Source of the DNA: Gliomastix tumulicola
Lineage: Eukaryota > Ascomycota > Sordariomycetes > Hypocreales > Bionectriaceae
Length of the DNA: 64,000 nt
Reading direction: 5' to 3'
Assembly (NCBI GenBank): GCA_001599755.1
Contig: BCHX01000003.1
Span: forward strand, 1,361,015 to 1,425,014
In this document: positions 1-11,270 of the stretch, piece after piece
How the letters are laid out: each line of letters opens with the position of its first letter
Position numbering within the stretch: the first letter of the stretch is position 1
Notes under the pieces: generated by a model
Databases searched by the model: none
Told to the model about the DNA's origin: nothing
What the model saw: the letters and a program-made list of their open reading frames with translations, nothing else
Translations under genes and position numbers: made by a program

Positions 1-36
1 GTCAGGTCTCAAGGGGTACGGTATTGGGTCACATAC

Positions 37-691
37 TCTTCAACGGCTCTTTATCATCCAATAACTTGCCGAAGTGAATGAGCCGTATGCTGCTGGGACT
101 GGCTGGCTTCGCCTCCCAGTCGGATCTCCACTCTCGCAGTATTAACTCCTTGAGAGTGTAGATGCTGATGCTGAACGGATCGGCCTGGCCGCTCTCGGTC
201 TGCTCGGGCACGACGACGTTCCTCTTGCCGAGATACCTCCCATCAATCTTGTACGGATGCCTGCTCCCCGTGGTGAGCAGGAGGGTAATATTGCAGACGG
301 GACCGTCGTTCGCGCCCGGGGTGACGGCCTTGATCTCATCCTGAGCAGGGCCAATCGCCATCGAGTCCTGCCTGTCGATCGGCGGCTGCTGGACGGCCTC
401 CTTCTCCTTCCCCTTGGACGCTGAGGCCGCCGAGGCCGCCGCCGCCGCGGGGGCGACGTCATCCGCTCCCTCGGTCTTGTCGGGGAGAGGTCCGGCACCG
501 CTGCTGGCGGCTGTGGTCTTGTTCTCGTCGGCCCCGGCGACGCCCGCCGGCTGGCCGTCCTCCTGGGACTGCGCGATGCTCTTCATGGGGACGGCGTCGT
601 TGGGCTGCTCCAGGCGCGAGCTGTCGACGGAGGCGTGGTTGTTGTTGTTGTTGTTACTCGTGGCGGCGGGCGGATCCGCAGCAGCCGACAT
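37..691 (-). CDS. UBL3-like membrane-anchored ubiquitin-fold protein, 5' exon only
   Basis: The gene runs leftward and is cut by the window edge; only its first exon (691..37, about 218 codons) is visible. It ends at a good donor, GTATGT, at 36..31. I start it at the ATG at 691. An in-frame ATG at 880 exists, but the 63 residues it adds look like translated 5' UTR. Residues 1-130 are low-complexity: a run of six Asn, then Ala/Ser/Glu-rich sequence. From about residue 130 there is a ubiquitin-like fold that matches the UBL3/MUB group (Rad60-SLD_2): a CNITLLLTTGSRHPYKID strand pair, then YTLKELILREW, then SIRLIHFGKLLDDKEPL. Family members are usually lipid-anchored at a C-terminal CaaX box, which would lie outside the window. 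The fold assignment is fairly sure; the cellular role is inferred. Confidence 0.75.
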
Positions 692-2501
692 GGTCTGGGG
701 GCTCAGGGTTATTGGGAATCCGTACGCTCGAAAAGAGGCGCCCCCAGGAGAGATGGCTGGATTAGGGACGGATGCGTTGGGAAAAAGCGAAAGCAGCTCG
801 GTGGTGTAGGGGGGGAGGAACCCGAAAACGAATGTAGGTTGTCGAGGGGTCGCTAATTCATATGCGAGCAGACAAACCACGCCTGCCGCAAAAGAGATCG
901 GAACTGTTAATCAATGTCGAATCGGCAAAATTGAAGTGTATTCGAGAAAATGAGGCACAGGCCCGGCCGTTGACAGCGTGTACTGGTAGTAGTTCGGAGT
1001 TTAATGATAGCCCGTGACGTGAGATACTGTAATGGGAGAGGGGAGGCCTAACAGGAAGAGAGATGGAAGATTGAATCGCACAAGGGGGGAGAGGGAAAAG
1101 GACTTCTTTTTTGCAGCGGCGCAGGGTCAACTACTACAAGCTTTCCCAATGCCTCGACAAGACGTAGGAGGGCATGGACGTGTGGATGGGAAACATGCGT
1201 ACTTACGAGCACTAGCAGTAAATGGGGGAGAGAGATCTTGGAGAAAGAGGGAAGCGGGTGAGACCAGGCCAGGAGGACTAGAAGGTGGTAGCCGAACACT
1301 CAGGGCCGCGGTCTAGGCATGTTAAGGTTCCAGTACCTGTACTTCTGGGTACTTGCCTGACGGCAGCATGATGATTTGATTTCGGGGTGGATCCCTTTGC
1401 TGGAGACTTGGACCGACAGGGCCTTGGAGAGTCGGAGTGGCAAGTTGGCAGCTGGAACTGGGCAGGAAACTGCAAGCCTGCACGCGCCTGCAACCAGAAT
1501 GCTGCGGGGGGGGCTTCTGGGGGGGCGTCTGGGGAAGTTCCAGCGCCTGTCTGGAAGGAAGCCATGGATCGAGGTACCTACAAGTACGACGGGACAGGCC
1601 ATCATCACCTCAGCATCTAATCATGGCAGCACAGCAAACTGTTACACTTGATTCATCATGTAAATTTTACAAATACGCTTTCAACCGCGGCCCATCCGTC
1701 CACCGCATCTCACCCGGCCGGTTTCGCTCTTTTTTTTTTCAAATAAAAAAAAAAGGTGGGTGGGAATACGCTCCGGGTATCGAGCGGCATCTTGGCGGAG
1801 GCTGTGGTACCTGAAAAGTAGCGATACCAGCCACTCCATCAACATTTCGTCCAACCTCCCACGCCATCTCAAAACAGCCCAAACGTAAAAATGACCGCCG
1901 TCCTCGTCCTCAGTCACTCGAGGTATGAATTCAATAAAAGTTTATTTCAACCCTGCGCAGATGCCGCATCAGAGATGGGATAAGACATCAGATGCCCGAT
2001 CAGACACGAGGGAGGCAATAAGACTGACTGACAGACACACACAGACGGGCACTCGGAGCGGACATGACCTCCGCTTGCTAAGGTACTCCGTAGATGGACG
2101 ACGATGGTACGTACGTCCACGCTACCGAGCCCGGAAACAAGCAAACATCTTCCCCCCCTCTCCGTCCTGGATGCACATCTGGGGTTTCTGCGAGGCCCCG
2201 CTCGTGGGCTGGAGTTGCACATGTTCGCTGGGAACCTGGAAGGTGAGGGAGATGCCGTCGCACTGATTGTCTAATTGAATGGCCTGCGGGTGTCTCGCCA
2301 AGGGGGCTGTGTTTCACCCAGAGCATCTCCCCGCCAAACTTGGCTTCCAATAGTCCTGAGACCATCCACCTTGGCAACGTGGGAAACCTGAATGGAACGA
2401 CGATGGAATCCGGTGAGGAATGTATGTGCATGTCATTCTTTTTCTGCATCGGCTAGATCAGACGCTTATCTACTAAGGAGGGCGGGCCACTCCGCAAGCC
2501 C
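692..2501. other. Intergenic region, 5' of the UBL3-like gene and 3' of AP-1 beta
   Basis: This is 1.8 kb between the divergent start of the UBL3-like gene and the 3' end of AP-1 beta. Open frames here are short, overlap on both strands and resemble no family I know. A homopolymer pair (T-run then A-run, about 1729-1754) could form a hairpin. A GTAC/TACC-rich stretch lies at 1320-1350. I see no gene. Confidence 0.5.
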
Positions 2502-5088
2502 TCAGAGTGCCAGCAGGTCACCGTTGCTGTTAGAGCCTTGTGCCGGCTGTAGCACAGTCTGAGGCGCGTGGGCGCTCACCACGTATCCTGTTCCATTACC
2601 TCCACCGCCGCCGAAGAGATCGTCCCCTTGATCTATCCTCATCGCCGACATTTGCTGCGAAAAGTACGCATCTGCATCGTTCACGGCCTGCGACAGGTTC
2701 CCTTCGCCGCCATTCGCTGATGCCGCGGTCCTTGTACGCGGGTCAATGTCCGTCGGCTGTCCTCCCCGTCCAAACATGCTGATGCTCTTCTGGTTGTCCA
2801 CGAGGATGTTCTGCTTCTGCAGTGCCGGTGAATCTTGCAGCCTTCTCGGACGGGCCGATCGGAACACCGTCTGGACGGGCTTCAGGTAGATGGTCGCGAG
2901 AGTGCCTACATTGAGACACATCTCCTCCAAAGTCGAGTTCTCCAGGCGCTCCGACTCGGCCGTGATCGGCGGCTTCTCGCCCATGACGATATTCCTCGCC
3001 ACATTCATATCCGAGGACAGAAGGCGCCAGTACATGTAGGCTCGATCCCGCAGGTCGGGGTTGTCCGTCTCCTCTGTTGCCCACTTCAGCACCTTGGGCA
3101 CGAGCTCCTGACCCTTGGTCGGCCGCTGGATGAATAGCTTGACGGTCGCGGTGAGCAGCGCCAGCTGCACCTCGACAGGCTCTTCGGCGAAGTTAAACAG
3201 GAAGTCCTCGAGGAGGGCGTCACTGTTCTCGATGCGGTCGGCGTACTGCCCAATAACCCACACCATAGCGGCCTTGGCCTCGGGCTCGTCCAAAGAGTCC
3301 AGGTGCTCGCAGAGGGTGCTGATGATGGACTCGTACTGATCAGGGTACTTCCGGAAGATGTTCCTGATGACCACCGTCGCCTCCTGGACAATGTACGTGA
3401 CCTTGGTGGCCACAAGCTCCAAGAGTAAGCTAATGCACCGTCTAGCTGCCGGCTCGATCTTGATAGCCAGCTTTCCAATAGCCCGCACAGCCTTGCGGAC
3501 AAAGTGCACATCAATCTCCGTCGCATACTCTCTGAGTTCCGTCAAGACCTCATCAATGTTCTTCTCGTTTGCGAGCATGAAGATGAGCTCCAGTTTCGTC
3601 ACCTTGACGTAGATCGGGTCGTTGTATTTGCAGAAGAAAACCCGGATGTCGTTCCTAAGCACTTCGGGGCGTCGCTGCAGTATGAGAAGCGCGTTTCTAA
3701 GCGCAAGATACTGTACTTCAGGGCCTTTAGCCAGAAGGGTAACGAGGGGTGGTGAGAGCTTTCTGCAGAGCGCCAGGATCTGCTTGTCTTCGGCAATGTA
3801 GTTCATCAAGTAGAGAATCACTCTAATCGAGGTGAGGACGACCGACGAATTCGAGTGTGAGAGGCGGGGNGCTATACGTTCGGCCAGCAGAAGAGCTTCG
3901 CCAGACTCCTGCGGCACGTACGACATCAGAGCCTCCAGGATGTATGTCTGCCCCCATCTAGAGTAGAGATTATGTTAGCTCGATCGTCAGTGACAGCTGG
4001 TTGGCGAGCTTACTCTGAGCAGTCGGGCAAGATCGCCACCATCTTGGATGCATTCCTGTAGTCGATTGTGAGCTTGATCGCATCGCTTCGTTCCCAAATA
4101 TCCATCAAGCCGGCCAGAGCGCTTGCGACCACTGTGGGGTTGTCGTCCCTCAACAGCGAGTTGAGACGATCGATGAGGTCTGACTGTTCCACCATCTGCC
4201 TGTCGTGATCATATAACTTTGCAACGCAGAAGGCGGCCGTCTTCCTCACGTATGGATCCGAGTCTTTGAGCATGCGCTTCACGATCGGTACCGTCGCCTC
4301 GACAAAGTCCCTAACATGGATGTACGACATAGTTCTGAGCGCAAGCGCGCGAACGAGGGGGTTCTGGTCTTCCATGTCCTGTGTCGCATCGTTAGCACTA
4401 TCCCTGTCCATAGAATGGGGGAACCAGAGCGTACATGTTCCAGCAGAGGGATTGCCTTGACAGCAATCTCGGGACGCATCCTCGCATAGTTGACGAGATA
4501 CAAGAAGCACCTGGCATATGTCAGCCTTCCGAAGCCCTGCGACATGTTCCTAGCCCTGGTTGGCTCCTCACATTTTCTTAATTTCTAAACTCTGGAGGTG
4601 CATGCAGCCAATGATGTCGGGGAAGAGCGCAACCATGTCGTTGTTGCTCATCGTCATGTTGGCGACAATCTTCTTGAGGGCGATCTTCTTGCCAGCAAAG
4701 TTCTTGTCCTTCTTCCCCCCGCTGTTCAGCTCGAGGCGCAGCTCTGCGACTTTACCCTGTCGACTGTTTAGCCTGGGATTCAACTCCGGTGGAACAAATG
4801 CGAGAAACATGATGAAAAGGCCTTCAGGAGAGCGACTGGTGGCGTGGATGTGCTTCCGCTTCCGCTTCCGCGCCCGTGCAGCGCATGGCCAGTTCAGCCG
4901 GATAGGGCCGTGGAGAATATGATGCGGGTGGACGCTTCCAACAAAGAGAAGCGCAGGCCACGGGGCGGGATCGACCGAAGCAGGGGACGCAGGAGGCTCG
5001 CAGAATCTAAAGGGATAGATAGAAGTGAAGATGGGTGGCTTACTCGAGCGAACAGCTTGGAGTCCCCTCCACCAGCGTTGTTAGACAT
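2502..5088 (-). CDS. APL2: AP-1 complex subunit beta (beta-adaptin)
   Basis: Large subunit of the AP-1 clathrin adaptor, which sorts cargo between the trans-Golgi network and endosomes. Exons 5088..5044, 4756..4572, 4510..4435, 4378..4014 and 3957..2502 join in frame to 708 aa. The adaptin N-terminal superhelix fills residues 1 to about 580, with family hallmarks in order: KVAELRLELNS, MVALFPDIIGCMHL, NPLVRALALRTMSYI, DPYVRKTAAFCVAKLYD, WGQTYILEAL and PRLSHSNSSVVL. A Gly/Asn-rich tail follows and there is no C-terminal ear domain, which is usual for fungal beta chains. The chain ends in DLLAL, close to a clathrin-box or DLL motif. One ambiguous base (3870) lies in a GCN codon, so the residue is Ala whatever the base. 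AP-2 beta is the main alternative; AP-1 is favoured by recall of fungal orthologues with the same N-terminus. Confidence 0.88.
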
Positions 5089-5714
5089 GGTGCTGTGCTG
5101 TGCTGGGCCTAGAATGCCGTGTTGTTGGCCCCTTTGCCAATCCTTCCCTGCAGGCCCGGTATATCGTCACGCGACGCCAGTTGAAAAGGCGTGGGCGACC
5201 AGCAGGTGCTTGTAACCCCCTCACTTGCCCTCGATACCTTGTTCGGGATGGCTTGCCGGCCAATTGGACGCGGATGGATGGCTCGATAAACCTTTGGCTT
5301 GGTCGGGGGGTGGGTGGGATGTCACATGTACGCCCAGGAGCGGGAACCGGTCCAACCGATTCGAGGCAGCGAATGGACGGGGGGGCTTGATTGTCGCCGC
5401 TTTCCGATCTGTTGCTGGGAGCGATAAGCCAGGTTCGCTGTCGTCGGAGCCGTCGTACTTCTCTCTCGGTTGTCGCAATTATTTTGGGCTGTTGTAAAAG
5501 GGGCTCGAGGTCGACTGGAGTTTAGAGTCCAGTATGATTATGGCAGCACCCATCAGGCGCTATCGATAAGCTTACCTGGCCCATTGCAATTAAGCGAGCG
5601 GACGACAACTCCACCCACTGCGACACGAAGCATCAGCCCTCTGTTTCCGTACCTCAACCGACCTCTACCACCACGTCGCATCGCGTTTAGGATCATCGAG
5701 ACACGCCCATCACC
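5089..5714. promoter_or_regulatory. Divergent promoter region of AP-1 beta and EMC4
   Basis: These 626 bp separate the start codons of two head-to-head genes, so they must hold both 5' leaders and promoters. I see no TATA box in a convincing position and no coding sequence. The EMC4-proximal end is pyrimidine-rich, as is common just upstream of fungal start codons. Confidence 0.5.
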
Positions 5715-6388
5715 ATGTCTTCTGCAGTATCCAGCGTCCCCGAATGGGTCGCCCAGCTCGACTCCCCGCCGAAAGCGAAGAACAAGCCGTCCAGCATCCC
5801 CGATCCCCCTGGCTTCCCCAGTACATCATCTGGCAAGGTGCGACCGAATCCCCCAGCTCGGTTGATTAGCTGAAATGGAACAAATACTCACAGTCGATAA
5901 CAGAAGGGTGGAAAGGACAGCAAGACTCCCGCGCGGAAGACACCGTCCGCTGGCGACATGGACACGCTCAAGCTGAAGAAGGCCTGGGAGGTTGCGCTCG
6001 CCCCCGTCAAGAGTCTGCCGATGACCGCCTTCATGATGTACATGTCCGGCAACTCGCTGCAAATCTTCAGCATCATGATGGTCGTCATGGCCTTCAAGAA
6101 CCCGCTCATGGGGCTGGTCAACACGAACCAGGCCTTTGAGAGGTTCCAGACGGACTCGATCGCGGGGCAGCTTATCCAGGTCAAGCTTGTCTACATTGCG
6201 TGCCAGATCGTGGCGTTGGCGGTGGGCGTGTGGAAGATCAACAGCATGGGACTACTACCGTTTGTGTCCCCAGCCCTCGGCTAAGTGCTGATACTATTTG
6301 CTAACAAAGATACAGGACAACGAGGTCAGACTGGCTGATGTGGGAAGCGCAGAGGGAATCGCTGGATCAGGTCATCACGACGTTGTAA
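5715..6388 (+). CDS. EMC4: ER membrane protein complex subunit 4
   Basis: Subunit of the EMC insertase, which places transmembrane segments into the ER membrane. Exons 5715..5837, 5904..6259 and 6316..6388 give 183 aa, the usual family length. The DUF1077 core begins at KKAWEVALAPVKSLPMTAFM and contains two membrane segments (SLQIFSIMMVVMAF; VYIACQIVALAVGVW). The last exon is easy to miss: reading through its donor (GTTTGT at 6260) gives a false stop at 6284. Splicing to 6316 restores the conserved ending GLLPTTRSDWLMWE followed by AQRESLD. The first intron could instead use an acceptor 3 nt downstream, which would drop one Lys. The stop lies 50 bp from the end of the convergent transporter gene. 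Confidence 0.93.
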
Positions 6389-6438
6389 ATCTATTAATCG
6401 ACGAGTCTTCTATTTACAGCGCCGCCGTACCCATCTTT

Positions 6439-8052
6439 CTACTTGTCTTCGGATTGAGGGGTACTTTTCTTCTGCGCCTTTTGAGCCCTCCATACCGGAC
6501 CCCATCTCTCTATAACAAGTAAACCGGGCATACAGGCTATGACTAGGAATCCAATGATGGTAAATGTCCAACCTTTACCGACGCCCGTGAAGACGAACTC
6601 GATCACAGCAGTGGCCCCGGCACCGACAAAGCATCGCACTAGGTTATTCGCTGCAGTAGCAGTCGCAGGGGCTTGAGGGTACAGGTCCACGATGAGCGTG
6701 TTGAGCACGTTGAACGAGGTCGGAATGAACATGCCGACCAAGAAGACAAGCACGAGCGGCACCGCGACGCTCGTCTCAGCCTGCAACGCCCACCCGTAGC
6801 CCATCAGCGCTGCGGTGCCGACGGCGAGAGCGGGATACATGGGCTGGATTCGCGCCGTCTCAATCGGAAAGTTTGACAGATCGTCGCCTCGCTTGCGGTC
6901 AATCTTGAAGCCACGCTGCTTGGCGATCCTCCGGTAGTTGTGATCCAGGATATACCCCTGGGCAATGATGGCCGTCACGCACCCGAGGCCGTATGGAAGA
7001 TAGCACAAGCCCACCTGTAAGTCATCATATCCATAGATCTCCTTGAACAGCGTGGCCAAAGTGGCAGCAACCAGAATAAACGCAATGTAGAGCACCGAGT
7101 TGAGTCCCAGTATCAGCCCCATCTCCTTCTCAAACACGACGCTCAACGTCCGGAGAGGGTTGGGAAATCGCAGTTTCAGACTCTGTCCTCGTTGCTGGTG
7201 TCCCTCCTTGCGCCTGATCCAGCCTATCCAGGGCCTATTCCAGGACTGCGGAGGTATCGAGCCGTTGCCGACCACATTGCGACTCGTCTCAGGAACGAAG
7301 AGGACCCAGGGCACCAGCCAGACTGCAACGAAGATGGCAAGGAACCAGAAGAGAGAGGGCCATCCGAGGTACTGGCTGAGCAAGCCACCAAGTACAGGGC
7401 CTATCGTCGGTCCAACGTTGATACCGGCGCCGATGTAGCTCATATATCTCCCCCTCTCACCCGTCGACGCAATGTCAGACACTGCCGCATAACCCAGGGC
7501 TATCGTCCCCGAACTGCCCGCGGACTGCAAACATCTAAGCACCATGAGCGCCGCATAGTTGCGCTGCAGTGCCAGCCCAATGTTGGCACAGAGATAGATG
7601 GAAAAGGCGAGGATGTAGGCCGGTCTGCGGCCCGCCCTGTCCCCAAAGTCCCCGAACAGCGTCGGGGAGAGGCCCTGGAAGATCATGTATGTGGTCAACG
7701 TCAGGTTGATGAGGTTCGTCGACACGTTCAGGTCCTCCGCGATCGGATTGATAGCCGGGAAGTAGATGTTCGCCGTCACGGGCGAGATGAAGCTGCCCGT
7801 GGTGAGCATGACGGCGATCCAGGCCTTGGTACGACTGTCGAAAGCACTGTACGGCGGGCCGCTGGTGACTCGAGACATTCTTTCAACATCTTCGGCATCT
7901 TGGATAACGGCGGCGTCTTCCATCATCGCCGGTGTTCTTGGAGGATCGGCGGCTCCAACGCCTTCCGCCAACTCTATAGACGGATCCCGAGTTGAGGGCT
8001 CATGGTACGAGGCATCCGGCTCTGATCGAACCGAAGGGTTTGGCATAGTCAT
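6439..8052 (-). CDS. MFS drug:H+ antiporter, DHA1 (Qdr/Flr-like)
   Basis: Plasma-membrane multidrug exporter type, intronless, about 537 aa from the ATG at 8052. The frame stays open to 8166, and ATGs at 8166 and 8046 are alternatives. A hydrophilic N-terminus of about 75 residues precedes twelve predicted membrane spans. The first is AWIAVMLTTGSFISPVTANI, with the DHA1-typical YFPAINPIAEDLNVS after it. The loop-2/3 motif appears as GDFGDRAGRRPAYI and the antiporter motif C as GPTIGPVLGGLL. A charged central loop (RRKEGHQQRGQ) separates the two six-helix halves. The substrate is unknown; quinidine/fluconazole-type resistance transporters are the closest class from memory. The gene is convergent with EMC4, and its promoter faces that of UFE1. 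Confidence 0.85.
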   Translation of the reverse strand: MTMPNPSVRSEPDASYHEPSTRDPSIELAEGVGAADPPRTPAMMEDAAVIQDAEDVERMSRVTSGPPYSAFDSRTKAWIAVMLTTGSFISPVTANIYFPAINPIAEDLNVSTNLINLTLTTYMIFQGLSPTLFGDFGDRAGRRPAYILAFSIYLCANIGLALQRNYAALMVLRCLQSAGSSGTIALGYAAVSDIASTGERGRYMSYIGAGINVGPTIGPVLGGLLSQYLGWPSLFWFLAIFVAVWLVPWVLFVPETSRNVVGNGSIPPQSWNRPWIGWIRRKEGHQQRGQSLKLRFPNPLRTLSVVFEKEMGLILGLNSVLYIAFILVAATLATLFKEIYGYDDLQVGLCYLPYGLGCVTAIIAQGYILDHNYRRIAKQRGFKIDRKRGDDLSNFPIETARIQPMYPALAVGTAALMGYGWALQAETSVAVPLVLVFLVGMFIPTSFNVLNTLIVDLYPQAPATATAANNLVRCFVGAGATAVIEFVFTGVGKGWTFTIIGFLVIACMPGLLVIERWGPVWRAQKAQKKSTPQSEDK

Positions 8053-9072
8053 TTTCACATCGAACAGACTTATCACCAAAAGGGAAAGAAACATAGGAGA
8101 AAAAAGATCTTCAACATCTTCACATTTTCCACCGCTCGGTGAACTCGGGGCAACTCCATCGTCCACAATAATGCCGATACGACGCGGTTTATTTCCGACC
8201 AGTCCCCAAGCTAGCTGGGGGAACTCGGCACGATGTCAGGGAAGTCTCCAGAGATGTGCATTAGCTAGGCTGGTCCGATGATGTGCGTCCGAACATCGGT
8301 TGCGATTCATCCCGTCTGTCGCCGGCCGGCGTGAGAAATGAAGCCGTACCCAGATAGAGGCTCCGGCGAGTGCAGAGAGAACATCTCCTCAGCCTCTGAC
8401 CCTAGAAATGATCACATAGTCGAGGCTCAATCTTTCAATCATGCTGCTGATATCGGATCTTGAAAAGGGGTCAGTAAAATGAGGAGGAACACATGGTTCT
8501 AGAGACGAACTGAAGGCATGGCTTCAACCTTCTGGCATGTCATGGGAATGACTAAGCCGGTGTCGGTCAGGGTTACGTAGCGTCTCATGAGCTCAAACAT
8601 GCGCGGAACTCGAATGTGGCGTCTGATATGGGAGTCTATCGCGTGACTGCTAGATATCTTCAATCATTGCTCCTCAAATCCAATCAATGCCTGGTTTATA
8701 AATTCTATTAGTCAATTAGGTCCTAATTCATCTTCCCAGACGCCCATTTTGATTTGGAACAATTATATTAATTTTCAATCACAGACCAAACATTCATCGT
8801 TCTTAAGGCCTCCAGTCCCGCTTTTAGCTCTATAGATTCCCCGCGATCCAGAACTTCCGCGCATGTTTGGATCCTCAGCACCCAGCCAACTTCGCATTGT
8901 TCTCTCCCCTCGTGTCTACCAGGACGAGCTATGTTCGAATATCCAACCACTCAATATGACATGATTGGTCACGTCTAGGAGCCAGAGCTTCTTCACACAC
9001 TCTTTTAGAACTCCCGTCATTTCGCCCATATTCCCGGGTGTGCGGTGGCCTCTCGTGAGGACAGATCTCGTC
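8053..9072. promoter_or_regulatory. Divergent promoter region of the MFS antiporter and UFE1
   Basis: About 1 kb between two divergent start codons. The part at 8690-8780 is distinctly AT-rich (ATTATATTAATTTTC) compared with its surroundings and is the likeliest core promoter or nucleosome-free stretch. Short frames here are unconvincing and I see no gene. Confidence 0.45.
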
Positions 9073-10195
9073 ATGGACATCACACCCGGCTTCAACGAGC
9101 TCCTCCGAGAGCGCAACGCACCGCCTACGAGGAGCGATCTAAACCTCGACAAGATTGACGGTTTCTTGAGAGACGCTCTGCGAATAGTACGTGAAGGGAG
9201 GGCCCCCCTTCGAAGGAAAGCCTGAGCTAACGCTGGCCCTAGAACTCCCACATCGCAAACCTCCACCACAAGCTACGGAACCTCCGCCAGGGATATTTAT
9301 CAAGGGCACCGCCACGAAAGGGACAGAACCTCGACGCCAACGGCAACCCGCTAGCGCTCTCGGATCACGAGAAGGAGGAACTCGACAAACATGCGAAGAA
9401 CATGCTGCGGGAGCTCAACTGGAGCATCGAGACCCTCGAGGGCGCCGAGGGCGTCCGGTACGAGACGGAGATCAAGTCGATAGAGAAGAAGCACGGGAGC
9501 AACCTGGGCGCGCTGGGGAACTGGGCGTCGGGCGGCGTCGTCGGCGGCAAGACGCCGGAGCAGCTGGCGGCCGAGGCCCAGGCCAAGGAGGTCAAGAACC
9601 ACCGCGACGGCGTGACGTGGTACCTGCGGCAGAAGCTGCAGCAGTGCGGGCAGACGCAGAAGGCCATGATGGAGGTGAGGCTGGCGCGCGAGGTGGAGAT
9701 GAATCAGAGCCTTGCGTCGCAGGCGCCCAACCTGGCCGACTTTGCCAAGTTCACGCCGGCAGGCGGCCCGGAGGAGAGCAGCCCGGGGAACCAGGGTCTG
9801 AGCGAGGAGCAGGTGCAGATATTTGAGCAAGGGAACCAGGACATGATGAAATACTTCGAGAGCATGCACGAAAAAGTCCAGTGAGTCCTCCCGACTGACG
9901 GGACTAGCTGGCTGAAGATGCGAGAGATTTGCTAACGGTACTATCGCGATCTAGGACGGCACAGAAGTCCCTGGCCGAGATTTCCGATCTTCAGACAACA
10001 CTTATCGGCCATCTAGCAACACAGACAGAACATATTGACCAGCTAGTTGGAGACTCGTTCTCGACAACGGAGAATGTCGAGGGCGGAAACAAGCAGCTGA
10101 AGAAGGCAACGGAGCGGCCCAGCATGGCTCGGTGGACATTCTATGCAGCAAGCGGTCTGTGTACATTTCTTGTTATCTATGACCTGCTCATATAG
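9073..10195 (+). CDS. UFE1: ER t-SNARE, syntaxin-18 family
   Basis: Qa-SNARE that receives Golgi-derived COPI vesicles at the ER. Exons 9073..9186, 9243..9880 and 9955..10195 give 330 aa. The N-terminus matches the syntaxin-18 N-terminal domain (MDITPGFNELLRERN; HIANLHHKLRNLRQGYLS). The SNARE motif lies just before the membrane anchor: LAEISDLQTTLIGHLATQ, then IDQLVGDSFSTTENVEGGN. The protein ends with one tail-anchor helix (WTFYAASGLCTFLVIYDLLI) and no lumenal domain, as expected of a tail-anchored SNARE. The middle has a long polar helix rich in Glu/Gln. A second possible donor 4 nt into intron 1 (GTGAAG) would shift the frame, so GTACGT at 9187 is used. Confidence is high for family, good for orthology. 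Confidence 0.9.
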
Positions 10196-11270
10196 CGCAA
10201 GCGCAATTCTTGGCCATTCTTCACAGGAAAAAGCAAAAGAAAATCGGCACATGCAACTTGAAGCTTGGACGTAGTCGATCAGGCCACATGTGAGTTGTCT
10301 TACTCGTAGGCGTATGACACCTGATGTCACACAGCAGGTAGCACTGCATTTACATGTGACGGAAATCATGGGATGCCAGCCCAAGGCTGCCGGGCAGTCT
10401 AGTAGTCGGCTACGGGATTTGCAACCCCCCCATGCAGCAGGGAACGGCCGAAGTTAATCATTTAACCAATGATGGGAAAGTCCCGTCAAATTACCGCACC
10501 TAGGCATTTTCGCGAGAGCGTGCTCCCGCAGAGGGTCGTCATAGGGACCGAGGCCTCGGCTCTTTGCTCATCCTGAGGGAGGTGAGATCCTTCAAAAAGG
10601 CCCCGGTGTCTCCCCCAACTCAACTTCGTGCCCGTCGATGCTTCGGCGTCCTACTTCCTAATCGCGACAACCATCCCCCCTCTCAAAGTCCCGTATCCTC
10701 AGGTTCGGACTTTGCGCCGATGGTCAGCCGTTAGCGCAGCCCTTGTCCTGCACAGAACGTGTCAGAAGACCCCCAGACGAGCTCCGGCCGCCGTTTCGCC
10801 ATTTCCCCGAGTTCTGGAGCCCAGTGTGGACGCGGGCTTCCGTACAGCAGGTCCAATCGCCGTCTGAGGATTAGTTTTATCACGCGCGTGCTTCCCTTGA
10901 GCCCCGACCGCACCTGGGGAAGTGGCCTGAAGTGGCATTAACTGGTAGCACTGGCACCCAAGAACCCACTGGCACGCAGCGCATCAGGCCACTGGCACGC
11001 TTAGGCGACCTGCGAACCTGCCCACTCCGTGTCAAGGTACCTACTTACTACAGTAGACAGACTCATAGCGCATAGCGCATATCGCACAGTGGCCGGAGAC
11101 CCCGCCCCGCTCGAGGTACTGGTACCTGCCGCTGCATACAGATTTCGCGTCGTTGCATGTCGCAACGGCGTCGCACAGCTATAAACATGGCTCCCTCGAA
11201 CACTCCCTCATCCTCTTCCTCCTCCTCAATCTCTCGTCTCAACAACATCGCAAGCCACCTACAGCCCACC
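10196..11270. other. Intergenic region upstream of aspartate aminotransferase
   Basis: Just over 1 kb, holding the UFE1 3' end and the AAT promoter and leader. Three copies of CACTGGCAC stand at 10949, 10967 and 10990. A CRE-like TGATGTCA lies near 10323. The last 120 bp contain two upstream in-frame ATGs (11157, 11187) discussed under the gene. No other coding sequence is supported. Confidence 0.45.

Noticed and set aside
9191..9826. 211-codon frame overlapping UFE1 in another frame
   Set aside because: Arg/Gly/Glu-rich alternate-frame shadow; the SNARE reading is continuous and conserved.
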